Assembly: GCF_016864235.1 (NCBI RefSeq)
Contig: NZ_CP045732.1
Location: 310,001-374,000, forward strand
DNA: 64,000 bases
Origin: Legionella sp. MW5194
GTDB taxonomy: Bacteria > Pseudomonadota > Gammaproteobacteria > Legionellales > Legionellaceae
Direction of reading: 5' to 3'
Positions 25,530 to 37,093 of this stretch are shown piece after piece. Position 1 is the first letter of the stretch; each line of letters opens with the position of its first letter. The notes under the pieces were generated by a model. That model had not been told where the DNA came from. It did not search any database and saw nothing but the letters and a program-made list of their open reading frames with translations. A program made the translations under genes and the position numbers.

Positions 25530-26150
25530 ATGCCACGTTCCAAAAGCAGTAAGCGATGGTTGCAAGAACATTTTGATGACGTTTATGTCAAAAAAGCGCA
25601 ATCAGAAGGGTATCGAAGCCGCGCTGTCTATAAATTGAAGGAAGTGGATGTTAAAGAACATCTGCTCCGCCCGGGCATGACGGTGGTTGACCTGGGTGCC
25701 GCCCCGGGCGGCTGGACTCAATACGTCAGCCAAAAACTTGAGGGCCATGGACGTATTGTTGCCCTGGATATTCTACCCATGGATGCCTTGCCTGATGTCG
25801 ATTTCATCCAGGGTGATTTCCGTGAAGATGACGTGCTGCATCAATTAACGAATTTAATCCCTGAACGCAGTGTGGACTTGCTTTTATCCGATATGGCCCC
25901 AAATATGAGCGGTACGGCCGCTGTCGATATTCCGCGGGCGATGTATCTTGCGGAATTAGCCTTTGATTTTGCCGACAAGACCTTTAAGCCGGGTGGTTCA
26001 ATGCTGATAAAAATATTTCATGGTGCCGGGTTTGATGAGTTGATTAAACAGGCCCGCACCCGATTTGAAAAAGTAGTTATTCGTAAACCAATGGCCTCAC
26101 GTTCTCGCTCGCGAGAAACCTATTTGCTGGCGAAGGGCTATAATTTATAG
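25530..26150 (+). CDS. rlmE: 23S rRNA 2'-O-methyltransferase RlmE (FtsJ/RrmJ)
   Basis: A 206-residue class I SAM methyltransferase (E. coli RlmE is 209). It has a basic N-terminus, [10 protein letters not shown] with the catalytic Lys, SAM motif [14 protein letters not shown] near residues 52-65, the [11 protein letters not shown] catalytic Asp segment near 118, and the [13 protein letters not shown]-terminus. It methylates the 2'-OH of U2552 (E. coli numbering) on 50S subunits and is usually part of a heat-shock-linked rlmE-ftsH pair, as here. Confidence 0.97.
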   Translation: MPRSKSSKRWLQEHFDDVYVKKAQSEGYRSRAVYKLKEVDVKEHLLRPGMTVVDLGAAPGGWTQYVSQKLEGHGRIVALDILPMDALPDVDFIQGDFREDDVLHQLTNLIPERSVDLLLSDMAPNMSGTAAVDIPRAMYLAELAFDFADKTFKPGGSMLIKIFHGAGFDELIKQARTRFEKVVIRKPMASRSRSRETYLLAKGYNL

Positions 26151-26201
26151 TAACTTTATCGTTCTAACGACGTAGAAATACGTACAATTGAGGTTAATAC
26201 T

Positions 26202-28121
26202 TTGAACGACATGGTAAAAAATCTGATTCTGTGGCTAATTGTTGCTATTGTACTGGTTTCAGTGTTCAGCAATTTTGGGCCACGGCACGCTGACACTCAA
26301 AAATTATCCTACAGCCAGTTCCTTAAAGAAGTGGAACAGGGTAACGTCAATTCAGTGACCATTGAAGACAGTAAAGTCATCAAGGGCATGACTAAAAAGA
26401 ACCAACGTTTTGTAACCTACATGCCACTACAGGATGATGCCCTGCTCGGTGAATTATTGAAAGGCAAGGTGGATGTCAGCGGCCAGGAAAAACCACAGGA
26501 AAGTTTCCTGGTTCATGTGTTTATTAACTGGTTCCCGATGTTTTTGCTGATTGGGGTCTGGTTCTTTTTTATGCGACAAATGCAAGGTGGCGGCGGTCGA
26601 GGGGCCATGTCGTTTGGACGTTCGCGCGCGCGCCTGCTGGGTGAAGATCAGGTTAAAGTGACGTTTGCCGATGTTGCGGGGGTGGATGAGGCCAAAGAAG
26701 AAGTGAAGGAATTAGTTGATTTCTTAAGGGACCCAACCAAGTTTCAGAATCTGGGCGGTCGTATCCCTCGCGGCGTATTGCTGGTTGGTCCCCCGGGAAC
26801 GGGTAAAACCCTGTTGGCCAAGGCTGTTGCCGGTGAAGCCAAAGTGCCCTTTTTTACCATTTCAGGTTCTGATTTCGTGGAAATGTTTGTGGGTGTGGGG
26901 GCTTCCCGTGTACGTGATATGTTTGAACAGGCGAAGAAACACGCACCCTGTATTATCTTTATTGACGAGATTGATGCGGTCGGTCGCCATCGCGGTGCAG
27001 GACTTGGCGGTGGCCATGACGAACGGGAGCAAACCTTGAACCAGCTGCTGGTGGAAATGGATGGCTTCGAGGGGAATGAAGGAGTGATTGTGGTTTCTGC
27101 CACCAACCGCCCTGACGTGCTTGATCCAGCCCTGCTTCGACCTGGTCGTTTTGATAGACAGGTTGTCGTTCCTTTACCTGATATACGCGGACGCGAACAG
27201 ATCCTCAAAGTGCATCTGCAAAAAGTTCCGTTGGAAAAGCATGTGGAGATCCTGCCTATCGCTCGCGGTACGCCGGGCTTCTCCGGAGCCGACTTAGCCA
27301 ATCTGGTTAACGAGGCCGCCTTGTTTGCAGCTCGCGCCAATAAACGCAAAGTCAGCCTGGTTGAACTGGACAAAGCCAAAGACAAAATCATGATGGGTGC
27401 CGAGCGGCGTTCCATGGTGATGGATGAAAACGAGAAAAAACTGACGGCTTATCACGAGGCCGGTCATGCGATTGTCGGGCTGTCCGTGCCTGAGCATGAT
27501 CCCGTTTACAAAGTAACCATTATCCCTCGCGGACGTGCATTGGGTGTGACCATGTTTCTGCCTGAGCAGGATCGCTACAGCCACAGCAAGCGGCGTCTGG
27601 AAAGTCAGTTATCCAGCTTGTTTGGTGGTCGAATTGCCGAGGAGCTTATTTTTGGTGCTGAAAGCGTAACGACCGGCGCATCGAACGACATCATGAGGGC
27701 CACAGAAATTGCCCGTAAGATGGTGACCAGTTGGGGCTTGTCTGACTTGGGTCCTTTAACCTTCGGCGAAGAAGAAGGGGAAGTCTTCCTGGGGCGCAGC
27801 GTCAGCCAGCGTAAAGAAGTATCCGACAAAACCGCCGAGCACATTGACGAAGAAGTAAGAAAAATCATTGACAGAAACTACGAGCGTGCCAGAAGCATAC
27901 TGGTTGCGGCCATGGATAAATTGCACGTCATGGCGGAGGCCTTGATCAAATATGAAACGATAGATACCCATCAGATCAGTGAAATCATGGCAGGCAAGGA
28001 GCCTACCCCTCCTGAAGACTGGGATGAAACCAAACGCATAGAAAAAAACTCCCCTGAAACCGGTGAATCCAATAAACCCATTAATGGAAAAACGGTTGAT
28101 CATCCTGCGGGAGAACATTAA
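26202..28121 (+). CDS. ftsH: ATP-dependent zinc metalloprotease FtsH
   Basis: Membrane-anchored AAA+ protease of 639 residues: TM1 near residues 5-23, a periplasmic loop, TM2 near 105-123, Walker A GPPGTGKT near 197-204, Walker B ([11 protein letters not shown]), the second region of homology, and the zinc site HEAGH near 417-421. It degrades misassembled membrane proteins and regulators such as LpxC. The start is probably TTG at 26202, because GAGG (26190-26193) is correctly spaced for it; ATG 26211, three codons in, is about 15 nt from that SD. It follows rlmE by 51 bp. Confidence 0.97.
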   Translation: MNDMVKNLILWLIVAIVLVSVFSNFGPRHADTQKLSYSQFLKEVEQGNVNSVTIEDSKVIKGMTKKNQRFVTYMPLQDDALLGELLKGKVDVSGQEKPQESFLVHVFINWFPMFLLIGVWFFFMRQMQGGGGRGAMSFGRSRARLLGEDQVKVTFADVAGVDEAKEEVKELVDFLRDPTKFQNLGGRIPRGVLLVGPPGTGKTLLAKAVAGEAKVPFFTISGSDFVEMFVGVGASRVRDMFEQAKKHAPCIIFIDEIDAVGRHRGAGLGGGHDEREQTLNQLLVEMDGFEGNEGVIVVSATNRPDVLDPALLRPGRFDRQVVVPLPDIRGREQILKVHLQKVPLEKHVEILPIARGTPGFSGADLANLVNEAALFAARANKRKVSLVELDKAKDKIMMGAERRSMVMDENEKKLTAYHEAGHAIVGLSVPEHDPVYKVTIIPRGRALGVTMFLPEQDRYSHSKRRLESQLSSLFGGRIAEELIFGAESVTTGASNDIMRATEIARKMVTSWGLSDLGPLTFGEEEGEVFLGRSVSQRKEVSDKTAEHIDEEVRKIIDRNYERARSILVAAMDKLHVMAEALIKYETIDTHQISEIMAGKEPTPPEDWDETKRIEKNSPETGESNKPINGKTVDHPAGEH

Positions 28122-28127
28122 CCGGAA

Positions 28128-28164
28128 GTAACCTTAAAGCGCCTTTAGTCCGCTTTAAGGTTAC
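28128..28164. terminator. Strong hairpin between ftsH and folP
   Basis: GTAACCTTAAAGCG (28128-28141) and CGCTTTAAGGTTAC (28151-28164) form a perfect 14-bp stem with a 9-nt loop, starting 7 bp after the ftsH stop. No T run follows, so it may act as an RNA stabiliser, processing site or partial terminator that lowers folP-glmM expression relative to ftsH. Confidence 0.6.
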
Positions 28165-28203
28165 CCGCTCTGTTCATTACCATCCCCCTATCCTGAGAGA
28201 AAC

Positions 28204-29073
28204 GTGAATAACAGCGAGTTTTTAAATTGGCTTACTCATTATGCCAGGACCTATTCTATCCCTGTTTCTGCCAAGCCCCTCCTGATGGGGGTGTTGAATA
28301 TTACCCCGGATTCCTTTGCCGACGGCGGGCGTTACCTCAATCCGGACGCTGCATTGCAACAAGCCTTGGTCATGAAGGATGCCGGTGCGGATTTGATTGA
28401 TTTAGGCGGCGAGTCTTCGCAACCGGGTGCCCGTGCGGTGTCAATCCAGGAACAGTTGGATCGCGTGCTTCCCGTAATAGAAAAGATACGTCAGGAAAGC
28501 GATATTTGCCTATCGATTGATACCACTAAGGCAGAGGTTATGCGGGCGGCTGTTGCGGCAGGTGCCAATTTGATTAATGATATAAAAGCGCTTTCCGAGG
28601 AAGGCGCTATGGCGGCGGCAGCAGAGTTAAATGTTCCAGTGTGTTTGATGCACATGAAGGGCATACCGGAAACCATGCAGGAAAATCCCTACTATAGTAA
28701 AGATGTAGTGGATGAAATCAATGATTTCTTCATTGACCGCATTGAACGATGCATCCAGGCGGGTATTGCTCCGCAGCACCTTATTCTTGATCCAGGATTT
28801 GGTTTCGGTAAGTCTGTTCAGCATAACTTGTGGCTTACAAAACATATTCAGCGTTTTCAACGGCATGGATTGCCGCTGTTGCTGGGCGCTTCGCGTAAAA
28901 GTACGCTAGGGGCGGTATTGAATAAAGCGGTAGAGGATCGGCTGATTGGCAGTATTGCTGTGGCAGTTTTTGCCGGATTGCAGGGAGTGGCAATCATCAG
29001 AACCCACGATGTGGATGAAACCAATCAGGCCTTGTCGATGATTGACGCTATTGTACAGGCAGAGAATGAGTGA
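28204..29073 (+). CDS. folP: Dihydropteroate synthase
   Basis: A 289-residue TIM-barrel enzyme joining p-aminobenzoate to the pterin pyrophosphate in folate synthesis; the sulfonamide target. It shows [15 protein letters not shown] near 28-42, GGESSQPGA near 64-72, the DTTK loop, [12 protein letters not shown] near 200 and LLGASRKST near 226. The start is GTG; an in-frame ATG occurs only later. The stop lies 10 bp before the glmM ATG, the usual folP-glmM coupling. Confidence 0.97.
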   Translation: MNNSEFLNWLTHYARTYSIPVSAKPLLMGVLNITPDSFADGGRYLNPDAALQQALVMKDAGADLIDLGGESSQPGARAVSIQEQLDRVLPVIEKIRQESDICLSIDTTKAEVMRAAVAAGANLINDIKALSEEGAMAAAAELNVPVCLMHMKGIPETMQENPYYSKDVVDEINDFFIDRIERCIQAGIAPQHLILDPGFGFGKSVQHNLWLTKHIQRFQRHGLPLLLGASRKSTLGAVLNKAVEDRLIGSIAVAVFAGLQGVAIIRTHDVDETNQALSMIDAIVQAENE

Positions 29074-29083
29074 GGTAATAAGG

Positions 29084-30451
29084 ATGAATCAACGAAAATA
29101 CTTTGGTACAGATGGAATTCGGGGACGGGTTGGATTGTCCAGTGTCAATCCTGAGTTCATCCTGAAATTGGGATGGGCTTTAGGCCGGGTGTTGGGTAAT
29201 GAACAGCGTAAAAAAGTCATCATCGGCAAAGACACGCGGGTATCTGGGTACATGCTTGAATCCGCGCTTGAAGCCGGGTTGGCGGCGGCGGGTGTCGATG
29301 TGGCCCTGTTGGGGCCGATGCCTACGCCCGGAATTGCTTACCTTACCCAAACACTAAGGGCCAATGCTGGCATTGTTATCAGTGCGTCTCATAATCTTTT
29401 TGAGGACAACGGCATTAAATTTTTCTCTTCAGACGGCAGTAAATTTGAAGATGCCATGGAGCTTGCCATTGAGACAGAAATAGAAAAACCCTTACAAACT
29501 GCAGAGGCGCGGCATTTGGGAAAAGCACGACGCATCAACGATGCGGCTGGCCGTTACATTGAGTTCTGCAAATCCAGCATTCCTTCCATGACGCGCTTGT
29601 CGGGAATTAAACTGGTTGTTGATTGTGCCAATGGCGCTACCTACCACATTGCCCCGAATGTGTTCAGTGAGCTTGGGGCTGAAGTGATTGCCATCGGAGA
29701 TGAGCCGGATGGTTTTAATATCAATGCCCATTGCGGTTCCACGTCGCCCGAAATATTACGCCAGCGTGTCCTGCAATCGCGCGCTGACCTGGGCATTGCT
29801 TTGGATGGTGATGGCGATCGTTGCATCATGGTGGATGCCGAGGGCAATGTCGTTGATGGGGATCAAATCATTTATATCATTGCCCGGGAACGGCATCAGC
29901 GCGGTATGCTGCAAGGGGGCGTGGTAGGTACGCAGATGAGTAATTTTGGATTGCAGAAGGCCCTTGAAACCATGGGGATTCCGTTTCTGCGTGCCAAGGT
30001 TGGCGACCGCTATGTACTGGAAGCATTGAAAGAAAAGGATTGGAAAATTGGCGGCGAGCCTTCAGGGCACATTGTTTGCCTGGATAAAACCACGACAGGC
30101 GATGGTATCATTGCGTCCTTGCAGGTTTTAGCCTGTATGGTGAAGCAGGATAAATCGCTAAAAGAGCTCACGGAAGGCATTCAGTTGTTACCGCAAACCC
30201 TGATTAACATTAAGACCAGCGATGCCTCTGAATTGGCCAGCCATCCAAACATTACTCATTTGGTTGATAATGTCAGCCGCCAGTTGAATAACAATGGGCG
30301 CGTGCTGTTGCGCCCATCAGGGACTGAACCTTTGCTTCGGGTGATGGTGGAAGGCATCGATGAACAGGAAGTCGCACGTCACGCGCAGTGGCTGCGCGAT
30401 GAAATTGTATCCTTTGAAAAGGGCACGCATAAAAATCAACCGTTGCCCTAA
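29084..30451 (+). CDS. glmM: Phosphoglucosamine mutase
   Basis: Interconverts glucosamine-6-phosphate and glucosamine-1-phosphate for UDP-GlcNAc, peptidoglycan and LPS synthesis. It has 455 residues from [18 protein letters not shown] at 29072-29075 fits this start, while in-frame starts at 29042 and 29066 lie within folP. Active-site Ser102 is in SASHN (100-104), the metal loop is DGDGDRC near 243, the sugar loop GGEPSGH, and the phosphate loop [12 protein letters not shown] near 410. Position 105, normally Pro (SASHNP), is Leu. The stop overlaps that of the convergent gene. Confidence 0.96.
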   Translation: MNQRKYFGTDGIRGRVGLSSVNPEFILKLGWALGRVLGNEQRKKVIIGKDTRVSGYMLESALEAGLAAAGVDVALLGPMPTPGIAYLTQTLRANAGIVISASHNLFEDNGIKFFSSDGSKFEDAMELAIETEIEKPLQTAEARHLGKARRINDAAGRYIEFCKSSIPSMTRLSGIKLVVDCANGATYHIAPNVFSELGAEVIAIGDEPDGFNINAHCGSTSPEILRQRVLQSRADLGIALDGDGDRCIMVDAEGNVVDGDQIIYIIARERHQRGMLQGGVVGTQMSNFGLQKALETMGIPFLRAKVGDRYVLEALKEKDWKIGGEPSGHIVCLDKTTTGDGIIASLQVLACMVKQDKSLKELTEGIQLLPQTLINIKTSDASELASHPNITHLVDNVSRQLNNNGRVLLRPSGTEPLLRVMVEGIDEQEVARHAQWLRDEIVSFEKGTHKNQPLP

Positions 30452-32847
30452 GCGGGGCAGCTGATTAATTCCTGGCGGGTGGCTTGCAGCAGCTGTGACG
30501 AACAAGTCGGTACAAAGAAAAAGCGATGCCGATGGTCATTCGCCCTGGGTGAAATCATCCTAAGCAGCTGGGTTATAAACTGAGCAAGCGTCTCCACGAT
30601 CTTCAAAAAACCGCGATGCCTTTGCAGGCTTTCATAACGGGGGTCGACCAGGCATTCCGTTATGTCCTGGAGGTCTTCTCTTTTCTCATTCGCCTCCGCG
30701 ACATGGGCCAACTGATGCAGATTGATGGTTGCCTGCTCCAGTAATTTAGCTTCTCGCGGATGCTTATTCTGCAGTCCGGCCTGATGGGCATACAGGTTGT
30801 CAAGTCGCGTTTTTAAGGCGGGTAATTTGACCTCGTCGGGCTTTGTATCCATCACCGGTACCGGAGGCTTTAGCTTAAGCAAGAGCGCGCAGTCTTTATC
30901 CGGGTTTGGGGTGAGGGTTTGATACGCCAGAAGTACGGCGTGTGGGGTTGTCGGATGAGGGTATTCCAATTCAAAATGAATATCCCTTAACAGCTGAGCG
31001 GCCTGATAATAACGCTTTTTGTCATTGGCCTGGGAGCGCAGAGCGATATACAGGTTTTGGTACCAGTGAATCAACCCCTGATCCAGACCCTGAAGCAGCG
31101 GCAGAATGTTCTGGTGCATCACATCCAGTTTATGATGGTACTCAATCTCCTGTTTAAGCGGCAAAGGATGATTCTCAATAGCATCTTCGACTGTGTCCTT
31201 AACCGGCTCAGGCAATAAGATTTTCAGTTGCTTCAGATTCAGTTCGAGCGCTGTCTCCAGCTGGCTCTGTTCAAGGGTCAACTCATGGGGTAGCGGCAGG
31301 CGCTCTAACTCCTCCCGCAATTCTTTTTGCCGACGCTTTAACTTAATAACCCGTAAATTAAGGTTCATTGTGTGGGTGTCTGACAAGGTTACCTGCTGCA
31401 TTCGAGCTAAATAATCTTTACACTGACTAATTTGCCCAATCAGCTCCTCAATACGAACTTTCCGGGCCGGGGTTTTCTCCGTCAACTCTTTAATTTGCGT
31501 CGGCGTTAACTGAAGTTCATTGCCATGGATAATGTTATTGTGAGTGCGCAGGCGGGTGTTTTCCGAAAGTAAATCGCATAGCTCCTGGACCAGTTTCAAG
31601 CCCTTGCCGAGTAGACCTATGTTGCCTGATGCGGCGAGACTGAGCCTGTCAAGCGCCTGCTTTAATTCGAGGCTGCTGCTGTTCTCGCTGGAATAGGACG
31701 GCTCATACGATTGGATAAGCTGAATGATAGTCCGATTGAGAGAATCGGGTGCAGACTCAGACTGCCCTTCCTTAGGGGCTTCAGGTAGCATCGTTTGCGC
31801 ATCGTCCCTTCTTTTGCTGAGTGATTCAATGGCTGCTTGCAGTTTGTACCGTTTGAGTAAAAGCGAAAGGTAGGAATAATGCTGCTCCATGCTCTGGACA
31901 TTCTGGGCATAGTTCTTATTATTTAACCAGTTCATCCAGGCTAATGGATTTAAACTGGACGTACTGATGACTTGTTGCCAACCTTTTATGTAGAGCAGGT
32001 TCTCCTTGTCCGGTGCTTGATCAAACAAATAGGCAAGATCCCGTTTTACGTCAGCGGGAAGAGTGAATTGCTCAATGTCTTTATCCAGCATTTTGAGCGT
32101 TTGTTGTGATGCTTCAAGTTCGTCGCTTAACTGTTTGATGGTATTTGAAAGTTCCTGATGGGATAGCGATTCCTTTAAACGCTGCGAGTAGCGGGTAAAT
32201 TCATGAAGATACCGTTCATGCCCGATAATCTGACCCTGGATATTCTCCAGCTCGCTCCTCAGAAGGCGTATGTCATTGTACGAGATCAGTGTGATATTGA
32301 GCTCTTTTAACTGCCGCTGAATGTCGCTGATTCTCAACCAGTTCCTATTAAGAATGAGTTTGAGATCGTTAAATTTAATGTTATTCAATTCCCTGGTGAG
32401 GGTTTCTTCAAGTCCTGAGATCAATACCTCGCGTTCGCGAAGACCGGTATACATTGGCAGAGCCAGTATGGGGTCTTTCTGGTATTGCAGTTTGGCATAG
32501 ATTTCATAGAGTTGCTGATAAGGTTCTTCCAGCTGGCTTTTTGTCTTGCGACTTTCCAGATTATGGGACTTGAGGTTGTCCCTAATCAGCCTGATTTCCC
32601 TCTGGTTCTGCTTTTTCTCGTCATTGATCGCAGCGATTGCTGCCTGCTTGTCCGCATTGCCTTTCCAGCGTTGCAGCAAGTCCCTGAAGTCATGAAGAAA
32701 CAGCCATAATGCCTTGACTTCCTCAGGTGGGCTGCTCTCTGCATTGAATAAATGATCATAATGGATCAATAGGTTATAGAACGAAAGGAAGTTCTTCGGT
32801 GATGAGGTAAGAAGTTGAGCTGCCAGGGCTCTGAGTTCCTCTTTCAT
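30448..32847 (-). CDS. Large unknown coiled-coil protein, candidate effector
   Basis: I do not recognise this 799-residue protein. It is almost wholly alpha-helical and hydrophilic, rich in Leu/Gln/Glu/Lys heptads, with strong coiled-coil stretches at about 60-120, 160-275, 440-520 and 600-680. There are no signal peptide, membrane segments or catalytic motifs. It begins [13 protein letters not shown] and ends [11 protein letters not shown]. It interrupts the conserved glmM-tpiA-secG order on the opposite strand, so it is an accessory insertion. Long coiled-coil proteins without homologues outside the genus are common among Dot/Icm substrates, but no regulatory box was seen. Confidence 0.6.
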   Translation of the reverse strand: MKEELRALAAQLLTSSPKNFLSFYNLLIHYDHLFNAESSPPEEVKALWLFLHDFRDLLQRWKGNADKQAAIAAINDEKKQNQREIRLIRDNLKSHNLESRKTKSQLEEPYQQLYEIYAKLQYQKDPILALPMYTGLREREVLISGLEETLTRELNNIKFNDLKLILNRNWLRISDIQRQLKELNITLISYNDIRLLRSELENIQGQIIGHERYLHEFTRYSQRLKESLSHQELSNTIKQLSDELEASQQTLKMLDKDIEQFTLPADVKRDLAYLFDQAPDKENLLYIKGWQQVISTSSLNPLAWMNWLNNKNYAQNVQSMEQHYSYLSLLLKRYKLQAAIESLSKRRDDAQTMLPEAPKEGQSESAPDSLNRTIIQLIQSYEPSYSSENSSSLELKQALDRLSLAASGNIGLLGKGLKLVQELCDLLSENTRLRTHNNIIHGNELQLTPTQIKELTEKTPARKVRIEELIGQISQCKDYLARMQQVTLSDTHTMNLNLRVIKLKRRQKELREELERLPLPHELTLEQSQLETALELNLKQLKILLPEPVKDTVEDAIENHPLPLKQEIEYHHKLDVMHQNILPLLQGLDQGLIHWYQNLYIALRSQANDKKRYYQAAQLLRDIHFELEYPHPTTPHAVLLAYQTLTPNPDKDCALLLKLKPPVPVMDTKPDEVKLPALKTRLDNLYAHQAGLQNKHPREAKLLEQATINLHQLAHVAEANEKREDLQDITECLVDPRYESLQRHRGFLKIVETLAQFITQLLRMISPRANDHRHRFFFVPTCSSQLLQATRQELISCPA

Positions 32848-33008
32848 GCGATTCTCCTCAATACAAATAAGTCAATCCCTGAGTACAGCCTGGACTGAAA
32901 AGAAGCTCAATTTCTATAATTAACGGAGCAATTCATAAAAATCAAGCAAAATACTAGGATTTCGAACAACATTGAGGTATATTGCCCCGGTTATTAACTG
33001 GAGTGGCA

Positions 33009-33761
33009 ATGAGGAAAAAAATTGTAGCCGGGAACTGGAAGATGAATGGTACAGTCACCACCATTACCCAGCTGCTTAAAGACCTCATTCAGCAACTGCC
33101 TGTATTAAGCCACAGCATGGATTGTGCGGTGATTCCGCCTGCCATTTATTTGCCTCTGGTGCAGGAACTTCTGCAGGGCAGTGGCATTGGCTGGGGCGCG
33201 CAGAATGTTTATCCAGCGAATGCGGGTGCTTATACAGGTGAACTTTCCAGCCCAATGCTTAGCGATTACCAATGCCGGTATGTGTTGGTAGGTCATTCGG
33301 AAAGAAGACATCTTTTCGGTGAAAGCGAAAAATTTGTTGCTGATAAATACCACCATGTAAAAGATCATGGTATGATACCCATTCTTTGCGTGGGCGAGAC
33401 GCTAGAAGAGCGCCAGCAAGGAAAAACAAAAGACGTATTAACTCGTCAGCTTTTAGCCATAGCTAAAAAAAGCTCGGCCTGTTTTGACAATGCGGTCATC
33501 GCTTATGAACCCGTGTGGGCAATAGGCACTGGTCAGACAGCAAGCCCTGAGCAAGCTCAGGAAATGCATGGGTTTATTAGAGAATTAGTGAGTGAATTCA
33601 GCAAGGAAGACGCTGCTGCATTACCGCTGCTTTATGGCGGAAGTGTGAATGGAAAAAATGCAGCCTCGTTGTTTTCCATGCCGGATGTCGACGGTGGTTT
33701 AATTGGTGGTGCATCCCTTAATGCACAACAGTTTGTGGAAATTGTTAAATGTATCAATTAA
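33009..33761 (+). CDS. tpiA: Triosephosphate isomerase
   Basis: Glycolytic/gluconeogenic TIM-barrel enzyme of 250 residues. Catalytic Lys is in AGNWKMNG (near residue 12), catalytic His in VGHSERR (near 94), catalytic Glu in [11 protein letters not shown] (near 166), and the phosphate loop is YGGSVNGKN near 210. ATG 33009 with GGAG (32999-33002) gives the family N-terminus [10 protein letters not shown]; a start at 32982 would add nine residues. Its 3' end overlaps secG by 13 nt. Confidence 0.97.
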   Translation: MRKKIVAGNWKMNGTVTTITQLLKDLIQQLPVLSHSMDCAVIPPAIYLPLVQELLQGSGIGWGAQNVYPANAGAYTGELSSPMLSDYQCRYVLVGHSERRHLFGESEKFVADKYHHVKDHGMIPILCVGETLEERQQGKTKDVLTRQLLAIAKKSSACFDNAVIAYEPVWAIGTGQTASPEQAQEMHGFIRELVSEFSKEDAAALPLLYGGSVNGKNAASLFSMPDVDGGLIGGASLNAQQFVEIVKCIN

Positions 33762-34078
33762 TTTTAATCATTCATGTGCTGGTCGCCATGGTCCTGATTG
33801 GACTGGTGTTGATACAGCATGGAAAGGGCGCCGATATTGGTGCTGCGTTTGGTTCAGGCGCATCAAATACCGTTTTCGGCAGCCAGGGTACCGGAGGATT
33901 TCTGTTCAAATTGACCGGCGGTTTGGCGTTGACATTTTTTGTGACAAGTTTGTTCCTGTCCTACATGGTATCCACGCAATACCAAAAGGCAGAACAACAA
34001 GCCATTCCTCAACCAATCAGCGCGCCAAATAGTGCGATTCCGGTGCCGGTTGATAGCAGTAAAAACGGAAAAGAATAA
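33749..34078 (+). CDS. secG: Protein translocase subunit SecG
   Basis: A 109-residue protein with two transmembrane helices (about 3-23 and 52-72) flanking the conserved [18 protein letters not shown] loop, then the [13 protein letters not shown] segment typical of SecG. It assists SecA-driven export through SecYEG. The low-complexity Gln/Pro/Ser tail is common in the family. It overlaps tpiA by 13 nt and is followed 8 bp later by tRNA-Leu. Confidence 0.96.
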   Translation: MYQLILIIHVLVAMVLIGLVLIQHGKGADIGAAFGSGASNTVFGSQGTGGFLFKLTGGLALTFFVTSLFLSYMVSTQYQKAEQQAIPQPISAPNSAIPVPVDSSKNGKE

Positions 34079-34086
34079 CTAAATAT

Positions 34087-34171
34087 GCCGAAGTGGTGGA
34101 ATTGGTAGACACGCCGTCTTGAGGGGGCGGTGGCGTAAGCCGTGCCGGTTCGAGTCCGGCCTTCGGCACCA
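34087..34171 (+). tRNA. tRNA-Leu (anticodon GAG)
   Basis: An 85-nt class II tRNA. Acceptor arms GCCGAAG and CTTCGGC (34161-34167) are followed by an encoded ACCA. The anticodon stem CCGTC/GGCGG encloses loop TTGAGGG (anticodon GAG, reading CUC/CUU). A long variable arm follows (TGGCGTAAGCC region), then a T-arm with GGTTCGAGTCC. It lies 8 bp after secG and 18 bp before nuoA, so it is processed from a polycistronic transcript. The secG-tRNA-Leu(GAG) link is also found in E. coli (secG-leuU). Confidence 0.97.
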
Positions 34172-34189
34172 TTTATCCGAGCGATATGA

Positions 34190-34549
34190 ATGATGCTATC
34201 ACAATACTTACCAATATTTGTTTTTATTATCATAGCCTTGGCTTTAGGCATTGCTATGATTACTGCCGCGTCATTGTTTTCCAAACATCAACCGAATTCT
34301 GCTAAAAACGCGCCCTATGAGTGCGGTTTTAATGCGTTTGAAAGTTCCCACATTCCTTTCGATGTTCGATTTTATCTGGTTGCTATACTCTTTATTATCT
34401 TTGATCTGGAAACTGCTTTTTTCTTCCCCTGGGCCCTGGTATTGCGTGAGATAGGCTGGTTTGGTTTCTCAGCAATGATGATCTTTCTCGGCCTGCTGAT
34501 CATTGGCTTTATCTACGAATGGAAGCGGGGCGCTCTTGAATGGGAATGA
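34190..34549 (+). CDS. nuoA: NADH-quinone oxidoreductase subunit A
   Basis: A 119-residue, three-helix membrane subunit of complex I. The conserved loop [20 protein letters not shown] sits between helices 1 and 2, and the acidic [12 protein letters not shown] motif is in helix 2. It belongs to the quinone-site/E-channel region. ATG ATG begins at 34190. It opens the 14-gene nuo operon directly after tRNA-Leu; no separate promoter was recognised in the 18-bp gap. Confidence 0.97.
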   Translation: MMLSQYLPIFVFIIIALALGIAMITAASLFSKHQPNSAKNAPYECGFNAFESSHIPFDVRFYLVAILFIIFDLETAFFFPWALVLREIGWFGFSAMMIFLGLLIIGFIYEWKRGALEWE

Positions 34550-34626
34550 TTATTTTTTATTCATCCCGGGTTGAGGCCTGCGGCAACGTGTTATTAAACC
34601 AAGGTATATTATTTTAGAGGCTTGCT

Positions 34627-35103
34627 ATGGCTGTTGCAGAATTGCAAAAAACGGGCTTTGTCACAACCTCCGTTGAGAAGCTGGTGGGTTGGGCGCGCAG
34701 CGGTTCAATGTGGCCGATGACGTTTGGCCTGGCCTGTTGCGCAGTAGAAATGATGCATGTGGGCGCTGCCCGCTATGATTTGGACCGCTTTGGGATTCTT
34801 TTCAGACCCAGTCCCCGGCAATCCGATGTCATGGTTGTTGCCGGTACCTTGTGCAACAAGATGGCGCCTGCCCTCCGTAAGGTCTATGACCAAATGCCTG
34901 AGCCCCGCTGGGTCATTTCCATGGGTTCATGTGCCAACGGCGGGGGGTATTACCATTATTCCTATTCGGTCGTGCGGGGTTGTGATCGCATTGTACCGGT
35001 TGATGTATATGTACCGGGCTGTCCGCCAACGGCTGAAGCGCTTCTTTACGGCATTATCCAGTTACAGAATAAAATCAGGCGTAAACCTGTAATAGAAGCA
35101 TAA
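34627..35103 (+). CDS. nuoB: NADH-quinone oxidoreductase subunit B
   Basis: A 158-residue peripheral-arm subunit carrying the terminal N2 [4Fe-4S] cluster. The adjacent Cys pair is in [10 protein letters not shown] (near residues 38-40), with further ligands in [10 protein letters not shown] (near 102) and [12 protein letters not shown] (near 132). It passes electrons to quinone at the interface with NuoD. A 77-bp gap separates it from nuoA, the longest near the operon start; SD TTTAGAGG precedes the ATG. Confidence 0.98.
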   Translation: MAVAELQKTGFVTTSVEKLVGWARSGSMWPMTFGLACCAVEMMHVGAARYDLDRFGILFRPSPRQSDVMVVAGTLCNKMAPALRKVYDQMPEPRWVISMGSCANGGGYYHYSYSVVRGCDRIVPVDVYVPGCPPTAEALLYGIIQLQNKIRRKPVIEA

Positions 35104-35123
35104 ACGAGCACAGGTATCTATCG

Positions 35124-35807
35124 ATGACTAAACTGACTAGCTTGGCCGAAAAAATAAACACCGAATTGGCCCATTTGATTGACTCCGTCGATGTGGCAAC
35201 GCATGAGATTACGATTGAGTGCAAACCTTCTCACATAAAGCAGGTCTTGGAGCATTTGAAGGTACATGAGCATTTTGCATTCGATCAGCTGATGGATGTT
35301 TGTGCCGTGGATTACCTCGATTACGGTTCCTATGACTGGGAAACGGAAGCTGCTACTGAAAGCGGTTTTTCTCGTGGCGTGGAGGCGCATGAAGCCAGAG
35401 CCTTTGTCTTTGATAAGCCTCGCTTTGCAGTAGTTTATCACCTGCTCTCAACAGTCAAAAATCAACGCGTTCGTGTAAAAGTATTTCTTGATGAGCATAA
35501 TCTGGTTATTCCATCGGTCCATGAGCTATGGAAATCAGCCAACTGGTTTGAGCGTGAGGCTTACGATTTATTCGGTATTCTATTCTCCGGTCATCCTGAT
35601 CTGAGACGGCTGCTGACGGATTACGGGTTCATCGGACACCCGTTCCGCAAGGACTTCCCTTTGATTGGTGAGGTTGAAATGCGTTACGACGCACGCCAAC
35701 AAAAAGTCGTGTATGAACCGGTCAGTATAGAGCCCCGAATCCTGGTCCCCAAGGTAATACGCAATGACAACCGTTATCTTGATAACCATGGAGTGAGCCA
35801 TGATTGA
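35124..35807 (+). CDS. nuoC: NADH-quinone oxidoreductase subunit C
   Basis: A 227-residue hydrophilic subunit (30-kDa type) with the signature [20 protein letters not shown] near residues 138-157 followed by [15 protein letters not shown]. It docks with NuoD near the quinone pocket. nuoC is separate from nuoD here, not fused as in E. coli. Its last 8 nt overlap the nuoD start. Confidence 0.97.
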   Translation: MTKLTSLAEKINTELAHLIDSVDVATHEITIECKPSHIKQVLEHLKVHEHFAFDQLMDVCAVDYLDYGSYDWETEAATESGFSRGVEAHEARAFVFDKPRFAVVYHLLSTVKNQRVRVKVFLDEHNLVIPSVHELWKSANWFEREAYDLFGILFSGHPDLRRLLTDYGFIGHPFRKDFPLIGEVEMRYDARQQKVVYEPVSIEPRILVPKVIRNDNRYLDNHGVSHD

Positions 35808-37053
35808 ACTAAAAAATTATACGCTTAACTTTGGCCCCCAGCATCCTGCGGCCCATGGTGTATTGCGTCTGGTTCTTGAACTTGAGGGTGAAACCATTGT
35901 CCGTGCAGATCCACACATTGGGTTGTTGCACCGTGCGACTGAAAAATTAGCCGAGTCAAAACCCTACCTGCAAAACATTGGTTACATGGACAGGCTTGAT
36001 TACGTGTCCATGATGTGTAATGAGCATGCCTATGTGCTTGCTATTGAAAAATTGCTGGGCATTGAAGCGCCGGTGCGTGCTCAATACATCCGTACCTTAT
36101 TTGATGAAGTAACACGGGTTCTTAACCATTTGCTCTGGTTAGGTGCCAGTGCCCTGGATATTGGTGCCATGACAGTCTTTTTGTACTGTTTCCGTGAGCG
36201 GGAAGATTTGTTTGATTGTTACGAAGCGGTGTCCGGTGCCCGTATGCACGCCAAGTACTACCGGCCTGGCGGAGTCGCTCGTGATCTTCCTGACAGTATG
36301 CCACAATACAAAGCCTCGCGCTGGCACACGGAGCGGGAAGTGGAAAAAATGAACGAAAATCGTCAGGGAAGCCTCCTTGATTTTCTATGGGCTTTTACTG
36401 AGCGTTTTCCAAAGTGCGTTGATGAATACGAAACATTATTAACCGATAACCGAATCTGGAAACAACGCACGGTAGACATCGGTGTGGTTTCCCCTGAACA
36501 GGCCCTGCAATGGGGGTTCAGTGGCCCCATGCTGCGTGCCTCCGGTATAGCCTGGGATTTGCGTAAAAAACAGCCTTATGCTGCTTATGATCAGGTCGAT
36601 TTCGATATCCCGGTCGGCAAAACCGGTGACTGTTACGATCGTTACCTGGTGCGGGTTGAGGAATTGAGGCAATCCAACCGCATCATGCGCCAATGCATCG
36701 AATGGCTACGCAAAAATCCGGGTCCCGTTCGACTGGAGGATCACAAGATCACACCGCCGCGACGAGTTGAAATGAAACATGACATGGAAGCGCTGATTCA
36801 TCACTTTAAGCTGTACACGGAAGGCTTCTCTTTGCCGCGGGGTGAGGTTTACAGCACAGTGGAGGCACCCAAAGGCGAATTTGGTATTTATTTGGTTTCT
36901 GATGGCGCGAATAAACCTTACCGATTGAAAATTCGGGCGCCTGGTTTTGCCCATTTAGCGGGATATGATGAAATGGTCAGAGGCCATATGCTGGCTGATG
37001 GAGTAGCAATTCTTGCCAGTCAGGATATTGTTTTCGGTGAAATCGATCGGTAA
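35800..37053 (+). CDS. nuoD: NADH-quinone oxidoreductase subunit D
   Basis: The 49-kDa-type subunit, 417 residues, evolutionarily related to [NiFe]-hydrogenase large subunits. It has [19 protein letters not shown] near 10-28 (His loop of the quinone site), [12 protein letters not shown] near 40, [14 protein letters not shown], and the C-terminal DIVFGEIDR typical of the family. Together with NuoB it forms the quinone-reduction site. Confidence 0.98.
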   Translation: MIELKNYTLNFGPQHPAAHGVLRLVLELEGETIVRADPHIGLLHRATEKLAESKPYLQNIGYMDRLDYVSMMCNEHAYVLAIEKLLGIEAPVRAQYIRTLFDEVTRVLNHLLWLGASALDIGAMTVFLYCFREREDLFDCYEAVSGARMHAKYYRPGGVARDLPDSMPQYKASRWHTEREVEKMNENRQGSLLDFLWAFTERFPKCVDEYETLLTDNRIWKQRTVDIGVVSPEQALQWGFSGPMLRASGIAWDLRKKQPYAAYDQVDFDIPVGKTGDCYDRYLVRVEELRQSNRIMRQCIEWLRKNPGPVRLEDHKITPPRRVEMKHDMEALIHHFKLYTEGFSLPRGEVYSTVEAPKGEFGIYLVSDGANKPYRLKIRAPGFAHLAGYDEMVRGHMLADGVAILASQDIVFGEIDR

Positions 37054-37093
37054 CACGACGCTATCGGATTAAACGTTTTTTAAGGTTAGAAGC

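Noticed and set aside
26744-27415. 223-codon open frame antisense to ftsH
   Set aside because: It mirrors the AAA+ domain of ftsH; its residue composition (Ser/Pro/Arg/Thr-rich) is typical of antisense shadows.
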